NCBI GenBank assembly: GCA_017883345.1
Contig: JADGNT010000332.1
Span: 1-6,130, forward strand
Direction: 5' to 3'
Length of the DNA stretch: 6,130 nucleotides
Source of the DNA: Candidatus Solibacter sp.
GTDB taxonomy: Bacteria > Acidobacteriota > Terriglobia > Bryobacterales > Bryobacteraceae
In this document: positions 1 through 6,130 of the stretch, piece by piece
Numbering within the stretch: the stretch's first letter is position 1
Layout: each line of letters begins with the position of its first letter
Notes under the pieces: model-generated
Seen by the model: only the letters and a program-made list of their open reading frames with translations
Told to the model about the DNA's origin: nothing
The model's database searches: none
Position numbers and translations under genes: made by a program

Positions 1-39
1 CAGCCGGTTTGGCAGTTGAGATCGGAAAGGGGAAGACCA

Positions 40-417
40 ATGGATCCGGTCGTAACCACGCGAGTCGAGTCTGAATCGCTCGCGGACTTTGCGCTCGTGA
101 TGCAGCAAGATGACAAAATCCAGCCGCGGGCGCCTTATCACGGCACTCCGGGCCGGGCCCGCCTGGATCTGGATCCGGACCGTCTGAAGAACGGACTCGG
201 GCAACTCGTCCTCACGGTCGTCAAGCTCTTGCACGAATTGCTGGAGCGCCAGGCGCTCCGGCGCATCGACGCCGGCTCGCTCACCGCGGAACAAATCGAA
301 AAGCTGGGCTTCACTCTGATGCGCCAGGCCGAAGAAATTGAACGGTTGCGAAGTGAGTTTGGCCTCGAAGCGCAGGACCTGGACCTCGATCTGGGGCCCT
401 TAGGGAGACTTTTTTAA
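40..417 (+). CDS. gvpK: Gas vesicle protein GvpK
   Basis: GvpK is a conserved accessory protein of gas vesicle clusters, needed for vesicle formation in several organisms; its exact role is unsettled. The product is 125 residues, within the usual range. Residues 1-39 are a variable N-terminus. Residues 40-125 are the conserved GvpK core: RLDLDPDRLKNGLGQLVLTV at 41-60, a helix containing LLERQALRRID at 67-77, then GSLTAEQIEKLG, and the typical C-terminal FGLEAQDLDLDLGPLG at 107-122. I chose the ATG at 40 because a purine-rich AAAGGGGAAG (26-35) sits just upstream; an in-frame TTG at 16 would add 8 residues but lacks such a site. The gene ends 15 bases before gvpJ, so the two are almost certainly co-transcribed. 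The K-J order matches the Bacillus megaterium cluster (…L-S-K-J…). Bases 1-39 may hold the end of the preceding gene, which cannot be identified. Family assignment is from recognised motifs, not a search. Confidence 0.93.
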   Translation: MDPVVTTRVESESLADFALVMQQDDKIQPRAPYHGTPGRARLDLDPDRLKNGLGQLVLTVVKLLHELLERQALRRIDAGSLTAEQIEKLGFTLMRQAEEIERLRSEFGLEAQDLDLDLGPLGRLF

Positions 418-432
418 CACAGGAGATTCATT

Positions 433-747
433 ATGCCCCAACCAGTTACGCATGCGCTGCAGAGTTCGACTCTGTCCGATGTCCTCGAGCGGGTGCTGGA
501 CAAAGGCGTGGTTATTGCCGGCGATATCAAGATTAAGCTGGTGGACATTGAGTTGCTTTCCATACAGATCCGCCTAGTGATCTGTTCGGTGGACAAGGCC
601 AAGGAGATGGGCATGGACTGGTGGGTCAACAATCCTGTTTTTTGCAGCCAGGCTCCTCAAGGACAACTGGAAGCCTCTCTTGCCCGGATCGACGAGAGGC
701 TGGCACGGCTGGAGGCTTCCTCGCCGAAGGTGGCCGTCACGGCTTGA
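433..747 (+). CDS. gvpJ: Gas vesicle protein GvpJ (GvpA/GvpJ family)
   Basis: GvpJ is a minor structural relative of the main rib protein GvpA and is thought to help nucleate or shape the vesicle shell. The product is 104 residues. Residues 12-64 form the GvpA/J fold: helix (TLSDVLERVLDKGVVIAG), beta-hairpin (DIKIKLVDIELLSIQIRLVI) and second helix (SVDKAKEMGMDWW). IAGDIKIKLVDIELL and the KAKEMGMDWW segment fit GvpJ rather than GvpA, which usually has a DAWVRVSLVGIELL-type segment here. Residues 76-95 are a charged amphipathic helix (LEASLARIDERLARLEAS), an extension typical of GvpJ and absent from GvpA. Two cysteines, C51 and C71, are present. The start is set by AGGAG at 421-425, seven bases before the ATG. 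It is the last recognisable gvp gene here; no gvpT/gvpU-like gene follows. GvpS is a close paralogue and the main alternative name. Confidence 0.9.
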   Translation: MPQPVTHALQSSTLSDVLERVLDKGVVIAGDIKIKLVDIELLSIQIRLVICSVDKAKEMGMDWWVNNPVFCSQAPQGQLEASLARIDERLARLEASSPKVAVTA

Positions 748-759
748 GGTCCTCTGGCC

Positions 760-783
760 GCGTGCCGGTCGAAACCGGGACGC
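760..783 (+). terminator. Hairpin after gvpJ, possible 3' end of the gvp transcript
   Basis: Twelve bases after the gvpJ stop codon, GCGT-G-CCGGT (760-769) pairs with ACCGG-G-ACGC (774-783) around a CGAA loop. The stem is 4+5 base pairs with one central G/G mismatch. The location fits a transcript-end or mRNA-stabilising structure. No T-tract follows, so it is not a classical intrinsic terminator. Function is inferred from position only. Confidence 0.4.
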
Positions 784-1135
784 AGATGTGATCGAACTCA
801 CCGATCTGCCATTACAACCTCGGAGTAACGGAGCGTGACCTTGCGAACGTCCTGCGCGCTCGAGGGCGAGGTGCGCGTTGCGTGCCCTTCGCTCCACCAC
901 GGCTACGGGGGAGGCGACTCCGATCAAAGCGCTCGCAGCTCCGGAGGGCATTGGGGCTTGGTCGTAAATGTATGAATTTGCTGGAGTAAGAGGCGAGACT
1001 CGGGTGGCGGATCGAAGAAAAAAATTCGCATAACATCCCGGCCGGGGAGCGACGATTTACTCCCGCGCAGCCGGAAGTGGAAGACTGGCGCGTGTGGCGA
1101 TGCCCAGGCCGCCTGGCGGTTGGCGATGGCGACGC
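784..1135. other. Convergent intergenic spacer without a credible gene
   Basis: This stretch separates the ends of gvpJ and the minus-strand GH2 gene. Short open frames occur on both strands, for example a GTG frame of 46 codons from 835. None combines a good ribosome binding site with a recognisable product. Visible structure is limited to a CTCCGGAG palindrome at 939-946, an A7 run near 1018-1024 (T-rich on the minus strand) and the self-complementary CCCGGCCGGG near 1038-1047. A small hairpin, CCAGG/CCTGG at 1104-1116, lies about 20 bases beyond the GH2 stop on the minus strand and could mark its transcript end. No tRNA or transposon end was seen. Confidence 0.6.
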
Positions 1136-4100
1136 TTACTGAACGTTGAATCCTTCCACCACAACGCGCGGGCGTTCCCCGCGCGTGTCGGCGTTTTCCA
1201 GCTCGGTCCGGATGGTGCGGCGTTCACCCGGCATCAGGGCGACGTAGTTGTCGCTATAGATGGCGGGGAGTATCCGGTCGCCGCTTTTTTCGCGCACGGC
1301 CTTGACGCGCACCATGAGGGCAGGTTGATCGCCTGTATTGCGCAGTTCGGTAGAGATCAGCCAGCGGCTGCCTTGCTGCGCGATCTTGCCGGCGGTTTCC
1401 ACCTTGACCTTGGGGAGGGTGCGTATGGCTTTGAGGTTGTAGCCGAGCGTGCCACCACCCTGGCCGCCGGGGCCGCCCGCTCCACCGGCCGGGCCAGCCG
1501 GGGCGGGCGTCTCTTCCAGGCCGCGCAGATAGAAGTTTTCGGACACGGTCTCATTGCCGCGCGTCAGCTTCAGCCGGATGAAATGCACGGCAGTCAGATT
1601 GGAAGGGAACTCAATCTTGATGGGCGCTTCGAGGCTGTCTTCCTTACTGTCGAGCGTGGCGGATTTCTCCCACTGGCGAGCGCCGTTCATGTTCAGGATC
1701 TCGGCCTGCGCGCTCAATCCCTGGACGTTGCCGGCGTTGTAGTTCACCACTTCGACCGTGTCGCTCAGGGGATTCCATTGGATGTGCAGCGGCTCCGAAC
1801 CCTTCTTACTGCCGAAATAACCGGCGCTGGTATCGAAGTAATAGTCGTAGGTCTGCCACACGAACGACGGCCAGCACGGATGGCTCATCCACAGCAGAAG
1901 GCCCATGCGGTTCTTGCCCTGCGCTTCGAACATGGCGCGGTAGCCGTCGTAATTGATGAACTGCGAGAGTCCCACCCAATCGGCGGCGTTGGTGGCGCCG
2001 CCGTAGTTCTTGTCGATCATGTCCATCCAGGCCGTGCCGCCTTGCGCGCCGGTGCGGGTGAAGTCGTGGATGCCCCAGACGTCGCCCTGCGGCCACATGG
2101 CTTCCTCGGGCATCATCTGTTTGAGGCTGTCGAGCGTGACCACGTTGGGCATGCCGAGTTCGCTGTGCAGCTTGAGAGTGGCGCGCGTCTGGAAATATTG
2201 CTTGGGCGGAACGGTGCGGTAGGGGCCGCCGCCGCTCACGGTGCCGCCGGCGGAACTGGGGATATAGTGCAGCCCGGGATGCAGGGAAGCGATCTGGGCT
2301 ATCAGCCCGTCGTTGATGGGCGGCGGCGGATTGCCTTCGTTGCGCCCGCAGTACAGCCCGATGGAAGGATGGTTGCGAATGCGCAGGATGAAGTCCCGGG
2401 AATTCTTCAGGAACATGTCATTGTCGTTGGGATTCGGGCCGTCGACGGGATTGGCCAGCCAGAAATCCTGCCACACCACGATGCCGTACTTGTCGCAGGC
2501 ATCGAAGAATTCGTCGTCGCCGGTCTGCCCTACCCAGTTGCGAATCATGGTGAAGTTCATGTCCTTGTGATAGCGGACCGCCACGTCGTATTCGCGCGCG
2601 CGGTAGCGCAGGTTGACTTCGGGGAAGCCCCAGTTGCCGCCGCGGGCGATGAATCGCCGGCCGTTGATGAAGATTTTGAGCGGGTCGTTTCCTTCTCCGG
2701 TATAGGTGAACTGGCGCACGCCGGCCTGGAACCTCTTGGTATCGGAGACGCTCTTGCCGGCCGTTTCAAAGCTTAATTCAACCTTGTATAAGTTCTGGTC
2801 GCCGTATCCCGCGGGCCACCACAGTTTCGGATTTGCGAGACGCAGCGCCGGGGTGGTGGTGGGGTCGAGTTTGACGGCCTTATCGGTCCCCGGCTCGACG
2901 GTCACCGGGGTTTCAAATGCCACGTCGCCGAAGCGGCCGCGCAGTACGCCGGTCACCACGGTGGTCCCGCTGTTGCGCAGCGTGGCTTCGACGGTGACAT
3001 CGGCGCGGCTGGCATCGGGCAGCGGCAGAGTGGTCGAGACGAAGGGATTCTCGATGGTGACAGGGCCGCTCGTGTCGAGATAGATGTCACTCCAGATGCC
3101 GATGTCGCGGCCGCGGACGGAGGGGATCCAGTCCCAACCGGCGGTGGCATGATACGTGGGGTTGTCGGCGCCGAGCGCGCCGCCGTTCGGGTCGGGGCTC
3201 TCCCAGGTTTTCTCCTTGACGCTGCCGGGGGTGGCGTTCTTCCGGATGCGCACGGCGATGGCATTTCTGGCGCCGGGTTTGAGCGTTTTGGTGACATCGA
3301 ACTGGCCGCGCATGAATCCGCCATCGATGTGGCCCAGCATTTCGCCGTTCAGGTAGACATCGGCCTTCCAGTTGATGCCGCGGAAATGCAGCCACGTGTG
3401 GCGGCCGGCGGGCGGGGTGCCCTCTGGGCCGCCCTCTGTGCCTGGTGCGACGAACTCGTCGCGGTACCAGAAATCGGCGTAGAAGAACGAATCCGAGATG
3501 GCGTTGATGTTGTCGCCGTAGTTGGGGTCCGGAATCGCTCCGGCGTTCCAGAAGCTGGAGAGCACGGTCGCGGGCACGGTAGCCACCAGCCAATCTTTAT
3601 CCTGGAAGCCAGGCCGGGAGAGCGCCGGGCCGTCGGCGGTAACCAGCGAATCGCGCTGGATGCGCCAGGCGCCGCCGGCGAGCTGGAGCCGCCCGTTGGC
3701 ATCCGCCGGTTGCGCCGGGTGGGGCCGCGCCACCAGGCCGCCGCGCCCGTAGACTTCGAGTTCGCTGAGGACGTAACCATCGGGCGTCGCGGGTCTGGTG
3801 AGGAGGACTCGGACGTACCGTCCGCGCGCGGGCTCGGAAAGTTTGAGGTCATCCGCCGGGCCGCCGGACGCGGGAAGCGCCTGCAGCGTGCGCCAGCTTT
3901 TGGCGTCGCCGGAAACCTGGATCGAGCCTTCGGCGGCGCGGCGGATCCAGTGGAGAACCACGCGATCGAAAGTGCTGGCGGCGCCGAGATCGACGTAGAC
4001 CCACTCCTGGCCGTTGCCCGCGGGCTTCCAGGCGGAAGTGAAGTGGAACGGTCCGCCTATCTCGACGCGCTCGTTGTTGCGGAAGAACCCGAGTTCGCTG

Positions 4101-4789
4101 ACGCCCCATTGGGTGCCCGTGCCGCCTTCATATGCCACGCGGTAGAAGCGGGTGTGCGCGGGCGCGGAGAACTTCACGGCGATGGGGGATGGAGCGAAAC
4201 CGAATCCCCGGCCGGCGCCGGGCGCCGGTGCGGCCCCAGGAGCAGGTGGCGGAGCGGGAGTAGTACGGCCAAGTTCTTTCCACGATTTTCCATCGTCCGA
4301 GCCCGAGACCACAACGGTGCCGCCAGTGGCTGCCTGACCACCGCCGCCACGACCGAATCCGAATCCGCCGCCGGCGGTCACATCGATACGGTCGATTTCG
4401 AAGGGAGCGTCGCCGCCGCCGGTCTCGACCTGAATCCACAGAGGCGGACCGCCGATCGCCACGCGGGTGGTGGTGTTGTGATCCACCGCGTGTTCGCGCT
4501 CCTGCCGTTTCAGCGTGCCGCGATCGCTGGTGGCGATGGAAAACCAGCGTGGGAGCTGGGTGTCGGTGACGCCGTCGGTGACCAACTGGGCGGTGTGGTA
4601 GAAATCGTAGCTGCTCGACTGGTAGGCCGCACGGTGCAGGGCGAGGTTGCGAACCGTCTGCGTATCCGGAACCAGCGCCGGGGCGAAGTCTTGCCTGGGA
4701 TCTCCCGGATAGACGCCGACACCGCGCGTGTACTGCTGCGCCTGTAACGCCAACAGGAGTGGAAATATAAAAAGGGCTGTTTGTCTCAT
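1136..4789 (-). CDS. Secreted GH2 exo-glycosidase with two N-terminal F5/8 type C-like domains
   Basis: Probably removes terminal beta-linked sugars (glucosamine, mannose or galactose type) outside the cytoplasm by the retaining GH2 mechanism. The product is about 1217 residues from the ATG at 4787-4789. Residues 1-17 are a signal peptide (MRQTALFIFPLLLALQA, then QQ). Two discoidin-like modules follow at about 46-238 and 242-348; the first is interrupted by a Gly/Phe-rich stretch (139-157) and a Pro/Ala-rich stretch (177-199). Next come the GH2 sugar-binding jelly roll (368-575, with GWDWIP near 551-556), an Ig-like domain (576-690), the TIM barrel (695-990), a further Ig-like domain, a Gly-rich linker (1098-1115) and a final beta-rich domain. 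The likely acid/base is E818 in GRNEGN and the nucleophile E877 in HSELGMP. The segment from SQFINYDGYRAMFEAQ to EPLHIQW resembles exo-beta-D-glucosaminidase CsxA, but CsxA has Asp as acid/base, so the substrate is open. Weak AGGG lies upstream of the chosen start. An ATG at 4810 with GGGAG nine bases upstream is a real alternative, and one at 4831 is less likely. It is divergent from the GH26 gene. Confidence 0.9.
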   Translation of the reverse strand: MRQTALFIFPLLLALQAQQYTRGVGVYPGDPRQDFAPALVPDTQTVRNLALHRAAYQSSSYDFYHTAQLVTDGVTDTQLPRWFSIATSDRGTLKRQEREHAVDHNTTTRVAIGGPPLWIQVETGGGDAPFEIDRIDVTAGGGFGFGRGGGGQAATGGTVVVSGSDDGKSWKELGRTTPAPPPAPGAAPAPGAGRGFGFAPSPIAVKFSAPAHTRFYRVAYEGGTGTQWGVSELGFFRNNERVEIGGPFHFTSAWKPAGNGQEWVYVDLGAASTFDRVVLHWIRRAAEGSIQVSGDAKSWRTLQALPASGGPADDLKLSEPARGRYVRVLLTRPATPDGYVLSELEVYGRGGLVARPHPAQPADANGRLQLAGGAWRIQRDSLVTADGPALSRPGFQDKDWLVATVPATVLSSFWNAGAIPDPNYGDNINAISDSFFYADFWYRDEFVAPGTEGGPEGTPPAGRHTWLHFRGINWKADVYLNGEMLGHIDGGFMRGQFDVTKTLKPGARNAIAVRIRKNATPGSVKEKTWESPDPNGGALGADNPTYHATAGWDWIPSVRGRDIGIWSDIYLDTSGPVTIENPFVSTTLPLPDASRADVTVEATLRNSGTTVVTGVLRGRFGDVAFETPVTVEPGTDKAVKLDPTTTPALRLANPKLWWPAGYGDQNLYKVELSFETAGKSVSDTKRFQAGVRQFTYTGEGNDPLKIFINGRRFIARGGNWGFPEVNLRYRAREYDVAVRYHKDMNFTMIRNWVGQTGDDEFFDACDKYGIVVWQDFWLANPVDGPNPNDNDMFLKNSRDFILRIRNHPSIGLYCGRNEGNPPPPINDGLIAQIASLHPGLHYIPSSAGGTVSGGGPYRTVPPKQYFQTRATLKLHSELGMPNVVTLDSLKQMMPEEAMWPQGDVWGIHDFTRTGAQGGTAWMDMIDKNYGGATNAADWVGLSQFINYDGYRAMFEAQGKNRMGLLLWMSHPCWPSFVWQTYDYYFDTSAGYFGSKKGSEPLHIQWNPLSDTVEVVNYNAGNVQGLSAQAEILNMNGARQWEKSATLDSKEDSLEAPIKIEFPSNLTAVHFIRLKLTRGNETVSENFYLRGLEETPAPAGPAGGAGGPGGQGGGTLGYNLKAIRTLPKVKVETAGKIAQQGSRWLISTELRNTGDQPALMVRVKAVREKSGDRILPAIYSDNYVALMPGERRTIRTELENADTRGERPRVVVEGFNVQ

Positions 4790-4860
4790 ATACCGCACCC
4801 TAAGGATCATACCGCACGGCTCCCATCCCATCCGCGCCCCCCGCTTTGTGCACCCCTGTA

Positions 4861-4950
4861 GAGTAGCCTTTCAGGCTGCCATGCCCCCATTCCTGGGGGC
4901 ATTCTCTTGGTGGGGCAGGCTTTAGCCTGTCAATCCGAGCGAAGCTCGGA
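4861..4950. repeat. Cluster of four consecutive hairpins in the divergent spacer
   Basis: Four inverted repeats lie almost back to back. Hairpin 1: AGCCT/AGGCT at 4865-4877 with loop TTC. Hairpin 2: perfect 9-bp ATGCCCCCA/TGGGGGCAT at 4881-4902 with loop TTCC. Hairpin 3: CAGGCT/AGCCTG at 4916-4929 with a tiny T-rich loop. Hairpin 4: TCCGAGC/GCTCGGA at 4934-4950 with loop GAA. Hairpins 1 and 3 use related arms in opposite order. TGCCCC (4882-4887) can alternatively pair with GGGGCA (4912-4917), competing with hairpins 2 and 3. The arrangement resembles REP-like dispersed palindromic intergenic elements. Only one copy is visible here, so repetition in the genome is inferred. Pyrimidine-rich CTCTTCTTCC follows hairpin 4. 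It could affect either divergent gene as DNA or as a 5' untranslated region. Confidence 0.65.
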
Positions 4951-5006
4951 CTCTTCTTCCCGTTTCCGTCGCGCCTTGTGATATTCCTGGAGAATCAGTT
5001 AAAACT

Positions 5007-6130
5007 ATGCGTAAATCGATACTCGTTGTTTGTGCTGTGTTCGGCACAGCCCTGAATGCATTTTCCCAGGCCGTGCCGCCTGCCACGCCCCAACCGGCGC
5101 CCTCCGTCCAGCCGGCTCCGGCGGGGCGCGGCGGTTTCAACACGCCAGGTCCGCCGAGGCCAGCGCCGCCGCCCCCTTATACGTGTGACCCGGTCAACCC
5201 CAACGCCACACCGGAAGCGCGCGCGTTGCTGAAGACCTTGTGCGCGGTCTCGGGCAAGGGCGCCCTCTCGGGCCAGCACAACTTTCCGAATCACCGGTCG
5301 CAGGATACCGACCGGGTCTTCGCGGCCACCGGCAAGTATCCGGCCATCTGGGGTTCCGATTTCGGCTTCCTGGACGGCGAGGACAAAGATTCCATCATCC
5401 ATCGGGACCTGATGATCGAGGAGGCCAAGAAGCAAGCCGCCGCCGGAAGCATCATTTATTTGTGCTGGCACATGCTGCGGCCCACCGAGGACGAGCCCGG
5501 CAAGGCGGGCGAGAACGGCAGGCCCAGCGAAAGCTGGCGCGGCAGCGTACAGGCCCGTCTCACCGATGAGCAGTGGCAGGAGCTGATCACATCCGACTCA
5601 CCGCTCCACAAGCGTTGGGAAAAGTACATGGACACGGCCGCCGGGTTCTTGAAGCAGCTTCAGGATGCCCATATTCCGGTGCTGTGGCGGCCCATGCACG
5701 AGAACAACGGAAGCTTCTTCTGGTGGGGCGGCCGTCCGGGACAGTCCGGCACGGCGCAACTGTACCGCGAGGTGTACTATCGCATGGTCAACGTCCACCA
5801 CCTGGACAACCTGATTTGGGTGTGGAACCAGAACGGCCCGGCCCCCTTCGGCGAGTTTCACCAGTTCTTCCCCGGCCAGAACTTCGCCGATGTGGTGAGC
5901 TACGACAACTACCGCACGCTGGACGACAAATATTACTGGGAAATCCTCGACTTGGCGAACGGTAAGCCCATTGCCCTCGGCGAGGTGGGGACCCCGCCCC
6001 CGGCCGAAGTGCTCAAGTCGCAACCCAAGTGGGTGTGGTTCATGGACTGGGGCGGCGGAGTCGACCGGCAGGCCGACCGGCTGAAGGCAGCCTATACCAA
6101 TCCTTGGGTGATCAGCCGCGGCGATCCGCT
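5007..6130 (+). CDS. Secreted GH26 endo-beta-mannanase-like glycoside hydrolase (3' end beyond window)
   Basis: GH26 enzymes are retaining glycosidases that mostly cut internal beta-1,4 bonds of mannan and glucomannan; some act on mixed-linkage glucan or xylan. The reading frame is open from the ATG to the window edge (374 codons plus two bases). Residues 1-20 are a signal peptide (MRK, hydrophobic core, AFS before Q21). Residues 22-57 are a Pro/Ala/Gly-rich linker. The catalytic domain begins near residue 60. Family motifs are SGQHN (88-92), SDFGF around D118, CWHM with W154-H155, and VLWRPMHENNGSFFWWG, whose E232 is the expected acid/base preceded by H231. WVWNQN (271-276) and VSYDNY (Y299) follow, then ALGEVG, whose E326 is the expected nucleophile. 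The 94-residue spacing between the two glutamates is plausible for the family. The only upstream GGAG (4989-4992) is 14 bases from the ATG, longer than ideal, but no other in-frame start fits the signal peptide. The gene is divergent from the GH2 gene. Confidence 0.9.
   Translation, partial: MRKSILVVCAVFGTALNAFSQAVPPATPQPAPSVQPAPAGRGGFNTPGPPRPAPPPPYTCDPVNPNATPEARALLKTLCAVSGKGALSGQHNFPNHRSQDTDRVFAATGKYPAIWGSDFGFLDGEDKDSIIHRDLMIEEAKKQAAAGSIIYLCWHMLRPTEDEPGKAGENGRPSESWRGSVQARLTDEQWQELITSDSPLHKRWEKYMDTAAGFLKQLQDAHIPVLWRPMHENNGSFFWWGGRPGQSGTAQLYREVYYRMVNVHHLDNLIWVWNQNGPAPFGEFHQFFPGQNFADVVSYDNYRTLDDKYYWEILDLANGKPIALGEVGTPPPAEVLKSQPKWVWFMDWGGGVDRQADRLKAAYTNPWVISRGDP

Noticed and set aside
755..790. 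tRNA-like T-arm (GGTCGAAACC)
   Set aside because: The loop size and stem do not fit a T-arm, and no D-arm, anticodon arm or acceptor stem can be built around it.
835..975. Possible small gene starting at GTG 835
   Set aside because: It has only 46 codons, no well-spaced ribosome binding site and no similarity to gas vesicle or other proteins that I recognise.
1094..2776. Open frame of 560 codons on the plus strand
   Set aside because: It lies wholly antisense to the GH2 gene. The GH2 frame has full domain and catalytic-motif support, while this frame resembles no known family and reflects high-GC codon usage.
3149..4747. Open frame of 532 codons on the plus strand
   Set aside because: It is antisense to the discoidin-like and sugar-binding regions of the GH2 gene. 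Its composition is typical of a shadow frame and no motif was recognised.
4976..5005. TTGTGA and TAAAAC as a -35/-10 promoter for the GH26 gene
   Set aside because: The -10 would abut the start codon, leaving no leader, and the match to consensus is weak.
4995..5471. Minus-strand open frame of 158 codons
   Set aside because: It overlaps the GH26 gene, whose signal peptide and catalytic motifs are clear. The antisense product has no recognisable features.
5598..6023. Minus-strand open frame of 141 codons
   Set aside because: It lies antisense to the GH26 catalytic core containing both catalytic glutamates, so it is a shadow frame.

Overview
The window is high-GC bacterial DNA with compact genes. 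It looks like a soil acidobacterium of the Solibacter/Bryobacter type. That guess rests on protein style: very large secreted glycosidases with discoidin-like N-terminal modules, short signal peptides ending before Gln, and Gly/Arg/Phe- and Pro/Ala-rich low-complexity segments. No rRNA or other marker gene is present to confirm it.

Layout. (1) Bases 40-747, plus strand: the distal end of a gas vesicle cluster, gvpK followed 15 bases later by gvpJ, each with a Shine-Dalgarno sequence. Upstream gvp genes presumably lie before base 1. (2) Bases 748-1135: a convergent spacer with no credible gene. It has a GC-rich hairpin just after gvpJ and a small one just beyond the end of the next gene. (3) Bases 1136-4789, minus strand: one intact gene of about 1217 codons for a secreted family GH2 exo-glycosidase related to exo-beta-D-glucosaminidase (CsxA) and beta-mannosidase-like enzymes, preceded by two F5/8 type C-like modules. 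(4) Bases 4790-5006: the divergent spacer, containing a cluster of four consecutive hairpins. (5) Bases 5007-6130, plus strand: the first 374 codons of a secreted GH26 endo-beta-mannanase-like gene that runs off the window.

How the parts fit. The two glycosidases diverge from one 217-base spacer and may be co-regulated. A GH26 endo-enzyme could cut a mannan-type chain and the GH2 enzyme could trim the products outside the cytoplasm, but no transporter or regulator is visible to define a utilisation locus. The gas vesicle genes converge on the GH2 gene and look functionally unrelated to it.

No clearly new system is evident. The items most worth a second look are the four-hairpin element between the glycosidase genes, the gas vesicle genes in an acidobacterium-like background, and the architecture and active-site details of the GH2 enzyme.
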